14,774 nt of DNA from an uncultured Clostridia bacterium (GTDB lineage: Bacteria; Bacillota; Clostridia; Christensenellales; UBA1242). Below are positions 1 to 7,602 of this stretch, piece by piece. The stretch lies in NCBI GenBank assembly GCA_934772445.1, contig CAKVMJ010000028.1:1-14774 (forward strand), written 5' to 3'. The notes beneath the pieces were generated by a model, which was given only the letters and a program-made list of their open reading frames with translations, had not been told where the DNA came from and made no database searches. The position numbers and the translations under genes are program-made. Numbering within the stretch: position 1 is the first letter of the stretch; every line of letters starts with the position of its first letter.

Positions 1-73
1 GAGGTAGTCCAGCAGCATCAACTAATAACCATTCTCTAGTTACAGTTTCTTTCTTTGCCATTAAAGTTTTCAT
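1..73 (-). CDS. rplM: 50S ribosomal protein L13, N-terminal fragment (cut by window edge)
   Basis: Only the first 24 codons are inside the window. They read MKTLMAKKETVTREWLLVDA and then AGLP. This matches the conserved L13 start (MKTxMAK, about five residues, then R-x-W-x-x-V-D-A-x-G). L13 is an early-assembling protein of the large ribosomal subunit. An AGGAGA ribosome binding site lies nine bases before the ATG (83-88 on the plus strand). The gene has its own promoter and a roughly 95-base leader. In most Firmicutes rpsI follows rplM in the same transcript, which would place rpsI off the left edge; that is expectation, not observation. Identification rests on a short stretch, but the pattern is distinctive. 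Confidence 0.9.
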   Translation of the reverse strand, partial: MKTLMAKKETVTREWLLVDAAGLP

Positions 74-82
74 TATAAATTT

Positions 83-88
83 TCTCCT
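83..88 (-). promoter_or_regulatory. Ribosome binding site of rplM
   Basis: AGGAGA on the minus strand, nine bases before the rplM ATG. It fixes the start used here. Confidence 0.8.
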
Positions 89-112
89 AAATTTCAGTTC
101 TTGGGAATTTTA

Positions 113-157
113 TATTGATTAAAATCTTGAGGGGCTAATTCAATTTTCTTATCAACA
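113..157 (-). promoter_or_regulatory. Structured 5' leader of rplM, possible L13 autoregulatory leader
   Basis: Between the rplM promoter and its ribosome binding site the transcript can fold into one long interrupted hairpin. The outer stem is TGTTGAT (157-151) with ATCAATA (119-113), seven pairs including one G-U. The inner stem is AAAATTGA (147-140) with TCAA-GA-TTTT (130-121), where GA is bulged. The apical loop is ATTAGCCCC. A ribosomal protein L13 leader is a known cis-regulatory RNA class in Firmicutes, and the position is right for it. I cannot confirm membership from memory of its consensus, so the class is inference. In such AT-rich DNA some pairing arises by chance. Confidence 0.4.
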
Positions 158-175
158 ATTTTTTCACGCAAATCA

Positions 176-204
176 ATTTTAATATAAATCTAAAAATAAG
201 TCAA
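176..204 (-). promoter_or_regulatory. Sigma-A-type promoter of rplM
   Basis: On the minus strand, -35 TTGACT (204-199), a 17-base spacer and -10 TAAAAT (181-176). Transcription would start near 169, giving a leader of about 95 bases. The promoter lies between the stop of the upstream gene at 244 and rplM. I see no convincing terminator after that upstream gene, so some read-through into rplM is also possible. Confidence 0.75.
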
Positions 205-243
205 TGCTTTAAATCAAATTTTTATAATATTTTGTTAATTTTT

Positions 244-894
244 TTATCTTTCTTGAGTTTTATACCCATTATCTAGCAAATCAAAATCAATATCTGGATT
301 TAAATCACTATTTTTCTCTTTTTTATCAACTTCCATATTGATAACACCCTTCATTGAAGTTTCATTTATCCAATCAAATAATTTTTGTTCTTCTTCAGAT
401 ATTTCTTCATTATTTGCAACTTTATTATTATGTATCATCAATGTTGTAAACTTAAATCTTCCAAGCTTGCTTGCATTACCTATTATATCTGGATTTAAAA
501 CATACGCTTCAGCCAAAGTTTCAATAGCAGATTGCTTTTCTTTCATTTGTCTAAATTTTTCTGGTTCCATTAATGCAAAAGCCACACTATCTGTCATTTT
601 AGAATATTTAAGTTCTTTTTCTGGTAAGCTTGTGCTTAATAAAAAGTTTTCAATTCTATCTTGCATCATTTGTAAGTATTCCATATCTGTTAATGAAGTG
701 TTAGAACCTTCTAAATCATAGCTACCTATGTATTTCATAGTGTAAATACTAGAAATTGCAGTTTCTTGATCAGTTAGATATTCATCATAATAATCCTCAA
801 AAAATCTTGCTTTTGTATCAGATTTATATTCTATATATTTACCAATTATAAAATCTGTCATTCTCTGTTGTTCTCTTCTTTCTTTATCAATCAT
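244..894 (-). CDS. Hypothetical soluble acidic protein, 216 aa
   Basis: I do not recognise this protein. The ATG start at 894 is supported by an AGGAGA ribosome binding site (901-906) six bases upstream, and a good promoter precedes it. The product has no signal peptide or membrane segment and is rich in charged residues. It looks mostly helical, with a Glu/Lys-rich stretch near residues 165-195. It has no cysteine and no motif I can tie to a family. It is the last of three unrecognised genes lying between truA and rplM on the same strand. Its own promoter means it can be expressed separately from the lipoprotein gene before it. The open frame, start signals and position make it a real gene; function is unknown. 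Confidence 0.85.
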   Translation of the reverse strand: MIDKERREQQRMTDFIIGKYIEYKSDTKARFFEDYYDEYLTDQETAISSIYTMKYIGSYDLEGSNTSLTDMEYLQMMQDRIENFLLSTSLPEKELKYSKMTDSVAFALMEPEKFRQMKEKQSAIETLAEAYVLNPDIIGNASKLGRFKFTTLMIHNNKVANNEEISEEEQKLFDWINETSMKGVINMEVDKKEKNSDLNPDIDFDLLDNGYKTQER

Positions 895-916
895 AATTAT
901 TCTCCTATTCGTGATA

Positions 917-944
917 ATTTTAACATAAAAAAGAAACTTGTCAA
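917..944 (-). promoter_or_regulatory. Promoter of the 216-aa gene, with its -35 inside the upstream terminator loop
   Basis: On the minus strand, a perfect -35 TTGACA (944-939), a 16-base spacer and -10 TAAAAT (922-917). The start would be near 910, giving a very short leader before the AGGAGA at 906-901. The -35 lies in the loop of the terminator hairpin at 927-956, so the two signals share DNA. Confidence 0.7.
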
Positions 945-956
945 GACAGTTTCTTT
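927..956 (-). terminator. Rho-independent terminator after the lipoprotein gene
   Basis: On the minus strand, AAGAAACT (956-949) pairs with AGTTTCTT (938-931), and the right arm runs into further T residues to 927. The nine-base loop GTCTTGACA can close further through GTC/GAC. It lies 28 bases after the lipoprotein stop. The AAGAAACT/AGTTTCTT stem recurs in two other terminators in this window. Confidence 0.8.
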
Positions 957-983
957 AATTTCATATTATATAATATTATGTTT

Positions 984-2090
984 TTAACTCAATAATTCGT
1001 TAATAAGATTTATATATTCTGGATATAAGAAATCCACCATATACATTCTATTTTGATATGCAATACTCTCATCTATATTAAAGTTCTCAACATAATCATT
1101 AATTGAAATACCTTCAATCAATCCTAACTCAACTCTAAGCAATGTATAATAATCTAAATTATCTTGCAAACTTAAATAAATATTTAAAGATTGCTTAAAT
1201 AACGAACTATTATAATCTATATTATCAAGTTTGTTAGTTAGAGTGTCATCAAAAATTGTTTGGCAAAGTTCGTTTGTTATATTACTACCCAAATCAGATA
1301 ATCTTATTTGCAATGCATCTATAAAAATAAACTTACTTGCACTATTTTTCATTAAGTCTAATTGGTCGCAAATACCCTTCTTTCCAATAGAATAGTTATA
1401 AACATCAACATTTGAATAGTAAACATACTTTGCTAAATTTAAGTACGCCTCATCTAAAAGCCTTTGACCAGAATTAACATTGGTGATTTTTGTATCTCCG
1501 CCAAAAATAGTTTTTAAATGAAAAGACCTGAAATAATCAACAAACTCTATGCTTTTTTCAATCACTTTGTTATATTCATAAGCAAATTGATTTATAATCG
1601 CAACTTCACTACCTTCAACATTTAGCATTATTATATCTGCTTCAAATGTATCTTTTATACTTTGAAAGTTTTTCAAAGCATTATCTAAGTTTTCAATTTT
1701 TTCAAATAGAGCATTTAATTCTTTTTGCTCGTAATCATAACTCTTCAAATTTTCATAGAACGATTCATTCCAATTTTCATAATATCTAAAGATAAATTTT
1801 AACAAATTCGCTTGAATATCATTTAATGCTCTAAATCTTAGAGTTACTTCATCATTATTTGATGAGGCAATTTTCCCACGAACCTCAGGTTCGTTAAATT
1901 TAACAACAATTGTTTTGCTTTGCTTTGCAGATGTATCTCCAAAAAATTCAACTTTTTCGGTTTTATAAGTATTCACCATTTCTTGGTAACGATTTTGTAC
2001 TTGTTCAATAGTTTTATTAGGATTACCACAAGCAATAAACAAACTTAACGATGAACATACAATTAAAATCAATGCAATAAGTTTTTTCAT
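984..2090 (-). CDS. Predicted lipoprotein of unknown function, 368 aa
   Basis: The product starts with a lipoprotein signal peptide: MKK, a hydrophobic stretch to residue 20, then a lipobox ending F-I-A-C with the lipidated Cys at residue 21. It should therefore sit on the outer face of the cytoplasmic membrane. The rest looks strongly helical, with a possible coiled coil around residues 115-150, and has no motif I recognise. The start is supported by a GGGAGG ribosome binding site that overlaps the stop of the gene before it (TAGGGAGGG); only 12 bases separate the two genes. The pair is therefore almost certainly co-transcribed and probably translationally coupled. A terminator follows. The -3 lipobox residue is Phe rather than the usual Leu, a tolerated variation. 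Function unknown. Confidence 0.85.
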   Translation of the reverse strand: MKKLIALILIVCSSLSLFIACGNPNKTIEQVQNRYQEMVNTYKTEKVEFFGDTSAKQSKTIVVKFNEPEVRGKIASSNNDEVTLRFRALNDIQANLLKFIFRYYENWNESFYENLKSYDYEQKELNALFEKIENLDNALKNFQSIKDTFEADIIMLNVEGSEVAIINQFAYEYNKVIEKSIEFVDYFRSFHLKTIFGGDTKITNVNSGQRLLDEAYLNLAKYVYYSNVDVYNYSIGKKGICDQLDLMKNSASKFIFIDALQIRLSDLGSNITNELCQTIFDDTLTNKLDNIDYNSSLFKQSLNIYLSLQDNLDYYTLLRVELGLIEGISINDYVENFNIDESIAYQNRMYMVDFLYPEYINLINELLS

Positions 2091-2102
2091 TGTAATCCCT
2101 CC

Positions 2103-3095
2103 CTATTTAATACCAATTTGAGTTAGTACAATTCTAACATCTTTTTGAAATTTAACATTTATATCTGAATTAGCAAAATCATCTCTATTAACAACATTGG
2201 ATTTTATATCGTGAGTTAGTTTAAACATTTTTTCTAACCCATCAATATAATTTTTATAAATATTTCTATAAGCATATATAAATTCTCTTTCACTAACAGA
2301 AGAAAAAATATTTGTTCCGCCAACATATTTTTCAATGTTATCATAAATTAAACTAGAATCTAACAAATAGCCATTCTCAGCTTGAAATTCCATTTCCATA
2401 CTCTCTTTAAACGCATAAGCAAAACTGCCTAGCAATACAGAATAAGTGGTATCAACATATTCGCCATTAAATGAATGTTTATTAACAAGTTCATTTAATT
2501 TTATAATTAAATTTGCTTGAGTTTTTATCAAATTTCTATAAGTGTTTTGAACATTAACATACTTATTTGTAAGCATTTTAATATCATCTTCACTCTCTAA
2601 GTTATTCTTTTGATTTTGCTTTAAATCGTTTATTTGATTAACTAAATTATTAGCAGTTATTCTAAACGAACTAGCAAGCCTCTCAACTTGTCTTTGCTCG
2701 CTTCTTGAAGTTCCCTCTAACGATTTAGATAAAGCAGTAAAATAACTTAATGAAGTATCCAGCATTTTATCTAAAGTTATATAAGTATAGAAAGTTTGCC
2801 CATTAACAGTGATAGCATTCTCACCATTAATTCCAAACATCTTTTTTCTTGAATTTAAAATTTGATTATGATTAACATTATCAAAAGAATTAGCGTATTC
2901 TTCTCCATATTTATTTAGTTTTTGCAATTCCTCAACTTCATAAAGTATGCCCATTCTTTCTTTATAATCAGCAACACCAATCGCTTGATTATATGTGCTA
3001 ATTTGAGGAAGTGGAATAAAGATAATAGCAATTATTGCAAATGCTACCAATGCTATAATTATTACGCTAGTTATAATCTTACTTTCCCTTGTCAT
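2103..3095 (-). CDS. Membrane-anchored helical protein of unknown function, 330 aa
   Basis: After a short charged start (MTRESK), residues 7-29 form one long hydrophobic segment ending in FIPLP, with no signal-peptidase or lipobox site. This looks like an uncleaved N-terminal anchor with about 300 residues outside the membrane. The exposed part is mostly helical and rich in Asn, Lys and Glu, with a likely coiled coil about residues 120-205. I find no catalytic motif. The ATG at 3095 has an AGGAG ribosome binding site five bases before it. The gene lies 53 bases after truA with no terminator between, and 12 bases before the lipoprotein gene. Membrane anchor plus lipoprotein suggests the two act together at the cell surface, which is inference only. 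Confidence 0.85.
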   Translation of the reverse strand: MTRESKIITSVIIIALVAFAIIAIIFIPLPQISTYNQAIGVADYKERMGILYEVEELQKLNKYGEEYANSFDNVNHNQILNSRKKMFGINGENAITVNGQTFYTYITLDKMLDTSLSYFTALSKSLEGTSRSEQRQVERLASSFRITANNLVNQINDLKQNQKNNLESEDDIKMLTNKYVNVQNTYRNLIKTQANLIIKLNELVNKHSFNGEYVDTTYSVLLGSFAYAFKESMEMEFQAENGYLLDSSLIYDNIEKYVGGTNIFSSVSEREFIYAYRNIYKNYIDGLEKMFKLTHDIKSNVVNRDDFANSDINVKFQKDVRIVLTQIGIK

Positions 3096-3149
3096 TTCAT
3101 CTCCTATAAAATAATAGCAAATCGAAACTATTTAAGCAAACAAATCAAA

Positions 3150-3869
3150 TTAATATTCAATATCTTTTAAAACTAATCCATCTGGCGGAGCTGTTTTTCC
3201 CGCCATCTGCCTAGACTTGCTATCAATCACATTTTTCATACTCTTAATTTTTCCATAACCAATTTCAATAAGCGTTCCCATAATAATCCTAACCATATTA
3301 TATAAGAAACCATTACCTGTTATCTCTAATGAATAAAACATTCCATTATCTATGATTTTAGCATTATATATAGTTCGAACCTTATCTTCCACACTACTAC
3401 CACTTGCACAAAAACTTGTGAAATCAAAAGTACCTATTAAGTTTTTAACTTCACATTGCATTTTTTTAATATCTATATTTTCGTTAACTCTTAAAGCAAT
3501 TTGGTCCAAATACGGAATATTAGTATCGGAACAATAGAAATTATATAAGTATGTTTTCTTTTTAGCATTAAATCTTGCGTGAAAATTATCATCAACAACC
3601 TTTATAGATAATGCTCTAATATCGCTTGGTAATATCAAATTCAAACGCTTATCAAGATTCTTTGGTAACTCATCTAACTCAAACGAAACCGCTTGTTTGA
3701 TGGCGGAAACACAGGCATCAGTTCTGCCCGACGCACTGGTTTTAACAGGTTTACCAATAATAGAGAATAATGCTTTTTCTAATTCTTCTTGAATAGAACT
3801 GCCATTCTTTTGAATTTGATACCCATTATAATTTTTTCCTAAATAACTTATAATTAACAAAACATTCAT
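3150..3869 (-). CDS. truA: tRNA pseudouridine(38-40) synthase TruA
   Basis: TruA converts uridine to pseudouridine at positions 38-40 in the anticodon stem-loop of tRNAs. The catalytic motif GRTDA is at residues 48-52, with the nucleophile Asp51. Other family blocks are YLGKNYNGYQ (9-18), FHARF followed by K-K-K-T-Y (about 97-107), and G-N-G-F-L-Y-N-M-V-R-I-I-M-G-T-L near the C-terminus. AGKTAPPDGL follows close to the end. At 239 residues it is slightly short but complete. After the catalytic motif it reads DACVSA where most TruA have DAGVHA, so a normally conserved Gly and His are changed. The start has only a weak GGTGAA site. It heads a run of minus-strand genes leading to rplM, its usual neighbour in Firmicutes. 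Confidence 0.93.
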   Translation of the reverse strand: MNVLLIISYLGKNYNGYQIQKNGSSIQEELEKALFSIIGKPVKTSASGRTDACVSAIKQAVSFELDELPKNLDKRLNLILPSDIRALSIKVVDDNFHARFNAKKKTYLYNFYCSDTNIPYLDQIALRVNENIDIKKMQCEVKNLIGTFDFTSFCASGSSVEDKVRTIYNAKIIDNGMFYSLEITGNGFLYNMVRIIMGTLIEIGYGKIKSMKNVIDSKSRQMAGKTAPPDGLVLKDIEY

Positions 3870-3908
3870 ATTTTCACCAATTATATTTTACAACATTTTT
3901 TCAATTAT

Positions 3909-3927
3909 TAAAAACAATTTGTTTTTA
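3909..3927. repeat. Perfect 19-bp palindrome in the truA/PFOR divergent region
   Basis: TAAAAACAA-T-TTGTTTTTA is a perfect inverted repeat around one central base, between the divergent truA and PFOR genes and about 38 bases upstream of the PFOR -35. The loop is too small for a good RNA hairpin, so a protein-binding site is more likely than a terminator. With this base composition chance is possible. Confidence 0.35.
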
Positions 3928-3964
3928 TTTATAAAAATAATCCCTAAAACTCTTTTGTTTTTGT

Positions 3965-3993
3965 TTGACTTTTAAACTAATGGAAAATATACT
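3965..3993 (+). promoter_or_regulatory. Strong promoter of the PFOR gene
   Basis: -35 TTGACT (3965-3970), a 17-base spacer and -10 TATACT (3988-3993). Transcription would start near 4000, giving a leader of about 55 bases. The leader holds an A/T-only inverted repeat (4006-4024) and the 8-bp palindrome GTTTAAAC (4027-4034). The 10-mer TTTAAACTAA occurs both in the promoter spacer (3971-3980) and in the leader (4028-4037). Confidence 0.8.
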
Positions 3994-4042
3994 AAATATA
4001 GACAAATTTTAATCATTTTAAAATATGTTTAAACTAAGATTT

Positions 4043-4048
4043 AAGGAG
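4043..4048 (+). promoter_or_regulatory. Ribosome binding site that selects a TTG start
   Basis: AAGGAG lies seven bases before a TTG codon at 4056. No ATG lies at suitable spacing, and the protein homology begins directly at this TTG, so TTG is the start. Confidence 0.85.
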
Positions 4049-4055
4049 AAGAATA

Positions 4056-7000
4056 TTGAAAAAGATAACAGTTGATGGCAATACTGCAGTTGCCACTATT
4101 GCTTATGCACTAAGCGAAGCTGCAACAATTTATCCCATCACTCCATCAAGTCCTATGGCTGAAATCTGCGACCAATGGGCTGGTGAAGGAAGAAAAAATA
4201 TTTTTGGAAACACAGTTAAGATAGTTGAAATGCAGAGTGAAGGCGGAGCAAGCGGAGCATTACACGGTTCTTTAGCTGGTGGTGCTTTAACCACAACATT
4301 CACAGCGAGTCAAGGTTTGCTTTTAATGATACCTAATATGTATAAGATTGCTGGCGAACTAACTCCTTGCGTTATGCATATTTCAGCAAGAGCATTGGCA
4401 TACCACGCCTTATCTATATTTGGTGACCATTCCGATGTTATGAGTGTTAGACAAACTGGTTTTGCTATGCTTTGTTCAAATTCTGTTCAAGAAGCAATGG
4501 ATATGGCTTTGGTTGCACATTTATCAACCTTGAAAGCAAGCGTTCCATTTGTGCATTTCTTTGATGGTTTTAGAACTAGCCACGAAATTAACACAATTGA
4601 AGATATTGATATGGAGGAAGTTAAAAAACTTGTTCCTTACGATAAAATTGCAGAATTTAAAAGCAGATGCTTAAATTCATCTAATCCTCATCAACAAGGC
4701 ACAGCACAAAACCCAGATATTTATTTCCAAAATAGAGAAGCTTGCAATAAGTATTACGAGGCAACTCCTTCAATCGTTCAAGAAACAATGAATGAAGTTG
4801 GAAAAATTACAGGTAGGCATTATCACTTATTTGATTATGTTGGCGACCCAAACGCAGAAAGAGTTATCGTTCTAATGGGTAGCGGAGCAGAAATTGCTGA
4901 GCTTACAGTTAATCATCTAAATAAAACTGAAAACGCTAAAGTTGGTGTTATTAAAGTTAGACTTTATCGCCCTTTTGATTCTAAAGCATTTATTAATGCT
5001 ATCCCTTCAACTTGTAAATCAATTGCAGTTTTAGATAGAACAAAAGAAAGCGGAAGTGATGGCGAACCTTTATATAAAGATGTTCGTTGTGCTTTATTTG
5101 ATAGCAAATTTAAGAATATTACTTGCGTTGGCGGAAGATTTGGACTAGGAAGCAAAGAATTTACACCATCTTATTGCAATGCAGTATTTGAAAACCTACT
5201 TGAAAAAGAACCTAAAAATCATTTCACTATTGGTATTACAGATGATGTTACAAACCAATCTTTAAAAGTTACAAGACAAATCCACCCTAGCGAAAATGTT
5301 TATGAATGTAAATTCTATGGATATGGCGGAGATGGTACTGTTAGTGCAAATAAGAGTAGCATTAAAATCATTGGTAATAACACAAACTTAAACGGACAAG
5401 CATATTTTGAATATGATAGTAAGAAAAGCGGAAACGCAACTATTTGCCATTTAAGATTTGGTGAAAGCATTATTAAAGAAAGTTATTTGCTAGATAATAT
5501 AGATTTTGTTGCAGTTCACAACCAAACTTATGTTAAAAAATATAACATACTTAAAAATGTTAAGGATAATGCAACATTATTATTAAACACTGGCTGGAAT
5601 CTAAAAGAAATGGAAGAAATTTTCCCAACAAATTTCAAGAGAGAACTTGCTATTAAAAATATTAAACTTTATACGATTGATGCATATAAAATCGCTAAAG
5701 ATTTAGGGCTTGGAAACAAAATAAACCTTGTTATGCAATCCGCATTCTTCAAACTAATAAATATTCTTCCTTACGATTTAGCAGTTAAAGAAATGAAAGC
5801 GTTTGCAAAGAAAAGTTATGCTAAATTTGGCGAAAAAGTTTTAGAAGAAAACTATAAAGCAATAGATAGTGCTTCAAGTGATTTAGAATTAATTGAAATT
5901 CCTTCAGCTTGGGCAAATCTAAAAGAAGATAATATTAAAACAGATTCAGATGAATTGAACAAATACTATAACGAATTTATTAAACCAATTGAAAAACTAG
6001 ATGGCGACACTCTTCCAGTTAGTTCATTTAATCCAAGAGGATTTGTTCCAACTGGTACAACTAAGTTTGAAAAACGAGGTGTTGCAAGTGAGTTACCTTG
6101 TTGGGAAAGCAAAAATTGTATTCAATGCAATATGTGTGCTTTTGCCTGCCCTCACGCTTGTATCAGACCTCATCTTGTTAAAAAAGAAGATTTGGTAAAC
6201 ACACCTAATTCCCTTCAATCTTTAGATGCAACAGCCGAACCAGATTACAAATTTGTTATGCAAGTTAGCCCTAAAGATTGTACTGGTTGCGGCGTTTGTG
6301 CTAGTGTTTGTCCTAGCAAAAATAAAGCACTTGAAATGAAATCTGCTAGTGATGTTATGGAAACTGAAGAAGAAAAATATAATTATATCTCTTCTCTAAA
6401 ATCATATAAGAGCAATGTATTTAAACCAAATACAATCAAAGGTAGCCAATTTCTTGCACCATATTTTGAATTTAGCGGTGCTTGTGCTGGTTGCGGTGAA
6501 ACACCATATATTAAAGTTGTTTCTCAATTATTTGGTGATAGAATGGTAGTTGCAAATGCAACTGGTTGTTCTAGTATTTATGGAGGTAGTGCACCAACCT
6601 GCCCTTACACAAAAGATGAAAATGGAAATGGTATTGCTTGGGCAAACTCACTATTTGAAGATAATGCAGAATTTGGTTTGGGTATTAAACTTGGATTGAA
6701 GATAAACCACGAACAATTGATTGAAAGATTGCAAACATTGAAGGAAAATACAAGTAATAAAGAATTAATTTCCAAAATTGATGAATATTTAGGTATAAGC
6801 AATGTTGAAAAACAAAGAGAACTTGGCAAAGAAATTCTAGCTGAAATTGAAAGCGATAAAAATATTGATGAAAATATAAAGAAAAATATAGAAATATTAA
6901 AAGACCATTTCGCAACAAATTCCGTTTGGATTATTGGTGGAGATGGTTGGGCTTACGATATTGGTTATGGCGGATTAGACCATGTACTTGCAAGTGGAGA

Positions 7001-7562
7001 AAATGTTAATATTTTAGTTTTAAACACAGAAGTTTATAGTAATACTGGCGGGCAAGCAAGTAAAGCCACACCTTTAGGTGCAGTTGCAAAATTCGCATCA
7101 AACGGAAAAAGAACAAATAAAAAAGATTTAGGATTGATGGCAACAAACTATAAAAATGTTTATGTGGCACAAGTTAGTATGGGTGCTAATATGAATCAAT
7201 TCCTAACAGCTATCACAGAAGCTGAGGCTTACAATGGCGTTTCATTAATAATTGCTTACGCACCTTGCATTAACCACGGAATTAATATGTCAAACTCTCA
7301 AAGCGAAATGAAGAGAGCCGTTGATAGCGGTTACTGGCATTTATGGAGATATAACCCAACATTAAAAGAAATGGGCAAAAATCCATTTATCCTAGATAGC
7401 AAAGAACCAACTTTGGATTATGAAGAATTTTTAATGAACGAAAGCAGATATAAATCATTAAAAGCAAAAAATCCAGAACTTGCAGAAAAGTTATTTGAAG
7501 AAGCAAAAGCATTAGCTAAAGAAAGATATGAAGGTTATCTAAAATTATCTAAAGGCGAATAG
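4056..7562 (+). CDS. nifJ: Pyruvate:ferredoxin (flavodoxin) oxidoreductase, single-chain
   Basis: This cytoplasmic enzyme oxidises pyruvate with CoA to acetyl-CoA and CO2, passing two electrons to ferredoxin; it is central to anaerobic fermentation. At 1168 residues it has the full one-chain layout. The N-terminal pyruvate/TPP domain includes YPITPSSPMAE (26-36), Glu62 and Arg113. The second transketolase-like domain and the linker region follow. A 2[4Fe-4S] ferredoxin insert has C688, C691, C694, C698 and C742, C745, C748, C752. The C-terminal TPP domain carries the proximal-cluster cysteines C810, C813, C838 and C1071. The TPP/metal motif GGDGWAYDIGYGG includes Asp963, and NTEVYSNTGGQASKATP follows. 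All expected residues are present. It starts with TTG behind a strong AAGGAG site, has its own promoter and terminator, and is a single-gene transcript. The direction in the cell could also be pyruvate synthesis. Confidence 0.97.
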   Translation: MKKITVDGNTAVATIAYALSEAATIYPITPSSPMAEICDQWAGEGRKNIFGNTVKIVEMQSEGGASGALHGSLAGGALTTTFTASQGLLLMIPNMYKIAGELTPCVMHISARALAYHALSIFGDHSDVMSVRQTGFAMLCSNSVQEAMDMALVAHLSTLKASVPFVHFFDGFRTSHEINTIEDIDMEEVKKLVPYDKIAEFKSRCLNSSNPHQQGTAQNPDIYFQNREACNKYYEATPSIVQETMNEVGKITGRHYHLFDYVGDPNAERVIVLMGSGAEIAELTVNHLNKTENAKVGVIKVRLYRPFDSKAFINAIPSTCKSIAVLDRTKESGSDGEPLYKDVRCALFDSKFKNITCVGGRFGLGSKEFTPSYCNAVFENLLEKEPKNHFTIGITDDVTNQSLKVTRQIHPSENVYECKFYGYGGDGTVSANKSSIKIIGNNTNLNGQAYFEYDSKKSGNATICHLRFGESIIKESYLLDNIDFVAVHNQTYVKKYNILKNVKDNATLLLNTGWNLKEMEEIFPTNFKRELAIKNIKLYTIDAYKIAKDLGLGNKINLVMQSAFFKLINILPYDLAVKEMKAFAKKSYAKFGEKVLEENYKAIDSASSDLELIEIPSAWANLKEDNIKTDSDELNKYYNEFIKPIEKLDGDTLPVSSFNPRGFVPTGTTKFEKRGVASELPCWESKNCIQCNMCAFACPHACIRPHLVKKEDLVNTPNSLQSLDATAEPDYKFVMQVSPKDCTGCGVCASVCPSKNKALEMKSASDVMETEEEKYNYISSLKSYKSNVFKPNTIKGSQFLAPYFEFSGACAGCGETPYIKVVSQLFGDRMVVANATGCSSIYGGSAPTCPYTKDENGNGIAWANSLFEDNAEFGLGIKLGLKINHEQLIERLQTLKENTSNKELISKIDEYLGISNVEKQRELGKEILAEIESDKNIDENIKKNIEILKDHFATNSVWIIGGDGWAYDIGYGGLDHVLASGENVNILVLNTEVYSNTGGQASKATPLGAVAKFASNGKRTNKKDLGLMATNYKNVYVAQVSMGANMNQFLTAITEAEAYNGVSLIIAYAPCINHGINMSNSQSEMKRAVDSGYWHLWRYNPTLKEMGKNPFILDSKEPTLDYEEFLMNESRYKSLKAKNPELAEKLFEEAKALAKERYEGYLKLSKGE

Positions 7563-7572
7563 AAATAAAAAG

Positions 7573-7602
7573 CATATTAGGAAAAACCTAATATGTTTTT
7601 TT
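7573..7602. terminator. Bidirectional terminator between PFOR and the MBL-fold gene
   Basis: CATATTAGG (7573-7581) pairs perfectly with CCTAATATG (7587-7595) around the loop AAAAA. Seven T residues follow on the plus strand (7596-7602). On the minus strand the hairpin is followed by GC and then TTTTT. It lies just beyond the PFOR stop and directly next to the stop of the convergent gene, so it can serve both. Confidence 0.9.

Noticed and set aside
176..243. Terminator after the 216-aa gene
   Set aside because: Only weak A/T pairing without a GC-containing stem or clear U-tract; not enough to call.
338..721. Plus-strand open frame opposite the 216-aa gene, and similar frames opposite or inside PFOR, the MBL gene, the methyltransferase and the Ig gene
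   Set aside because: They are overlapping frames without ribosome binding sites or family resemblance, lying over well-supported genes on the other strand or in another frame.
3096..3149. Separate promoter between truA and the 330-aa gene (TTGCTT, 17 bases, TATTAT)
   Set aside because: The -35 is poor and the start would fall almost on the ribosome binding site; co-transcription with truA is simpler.
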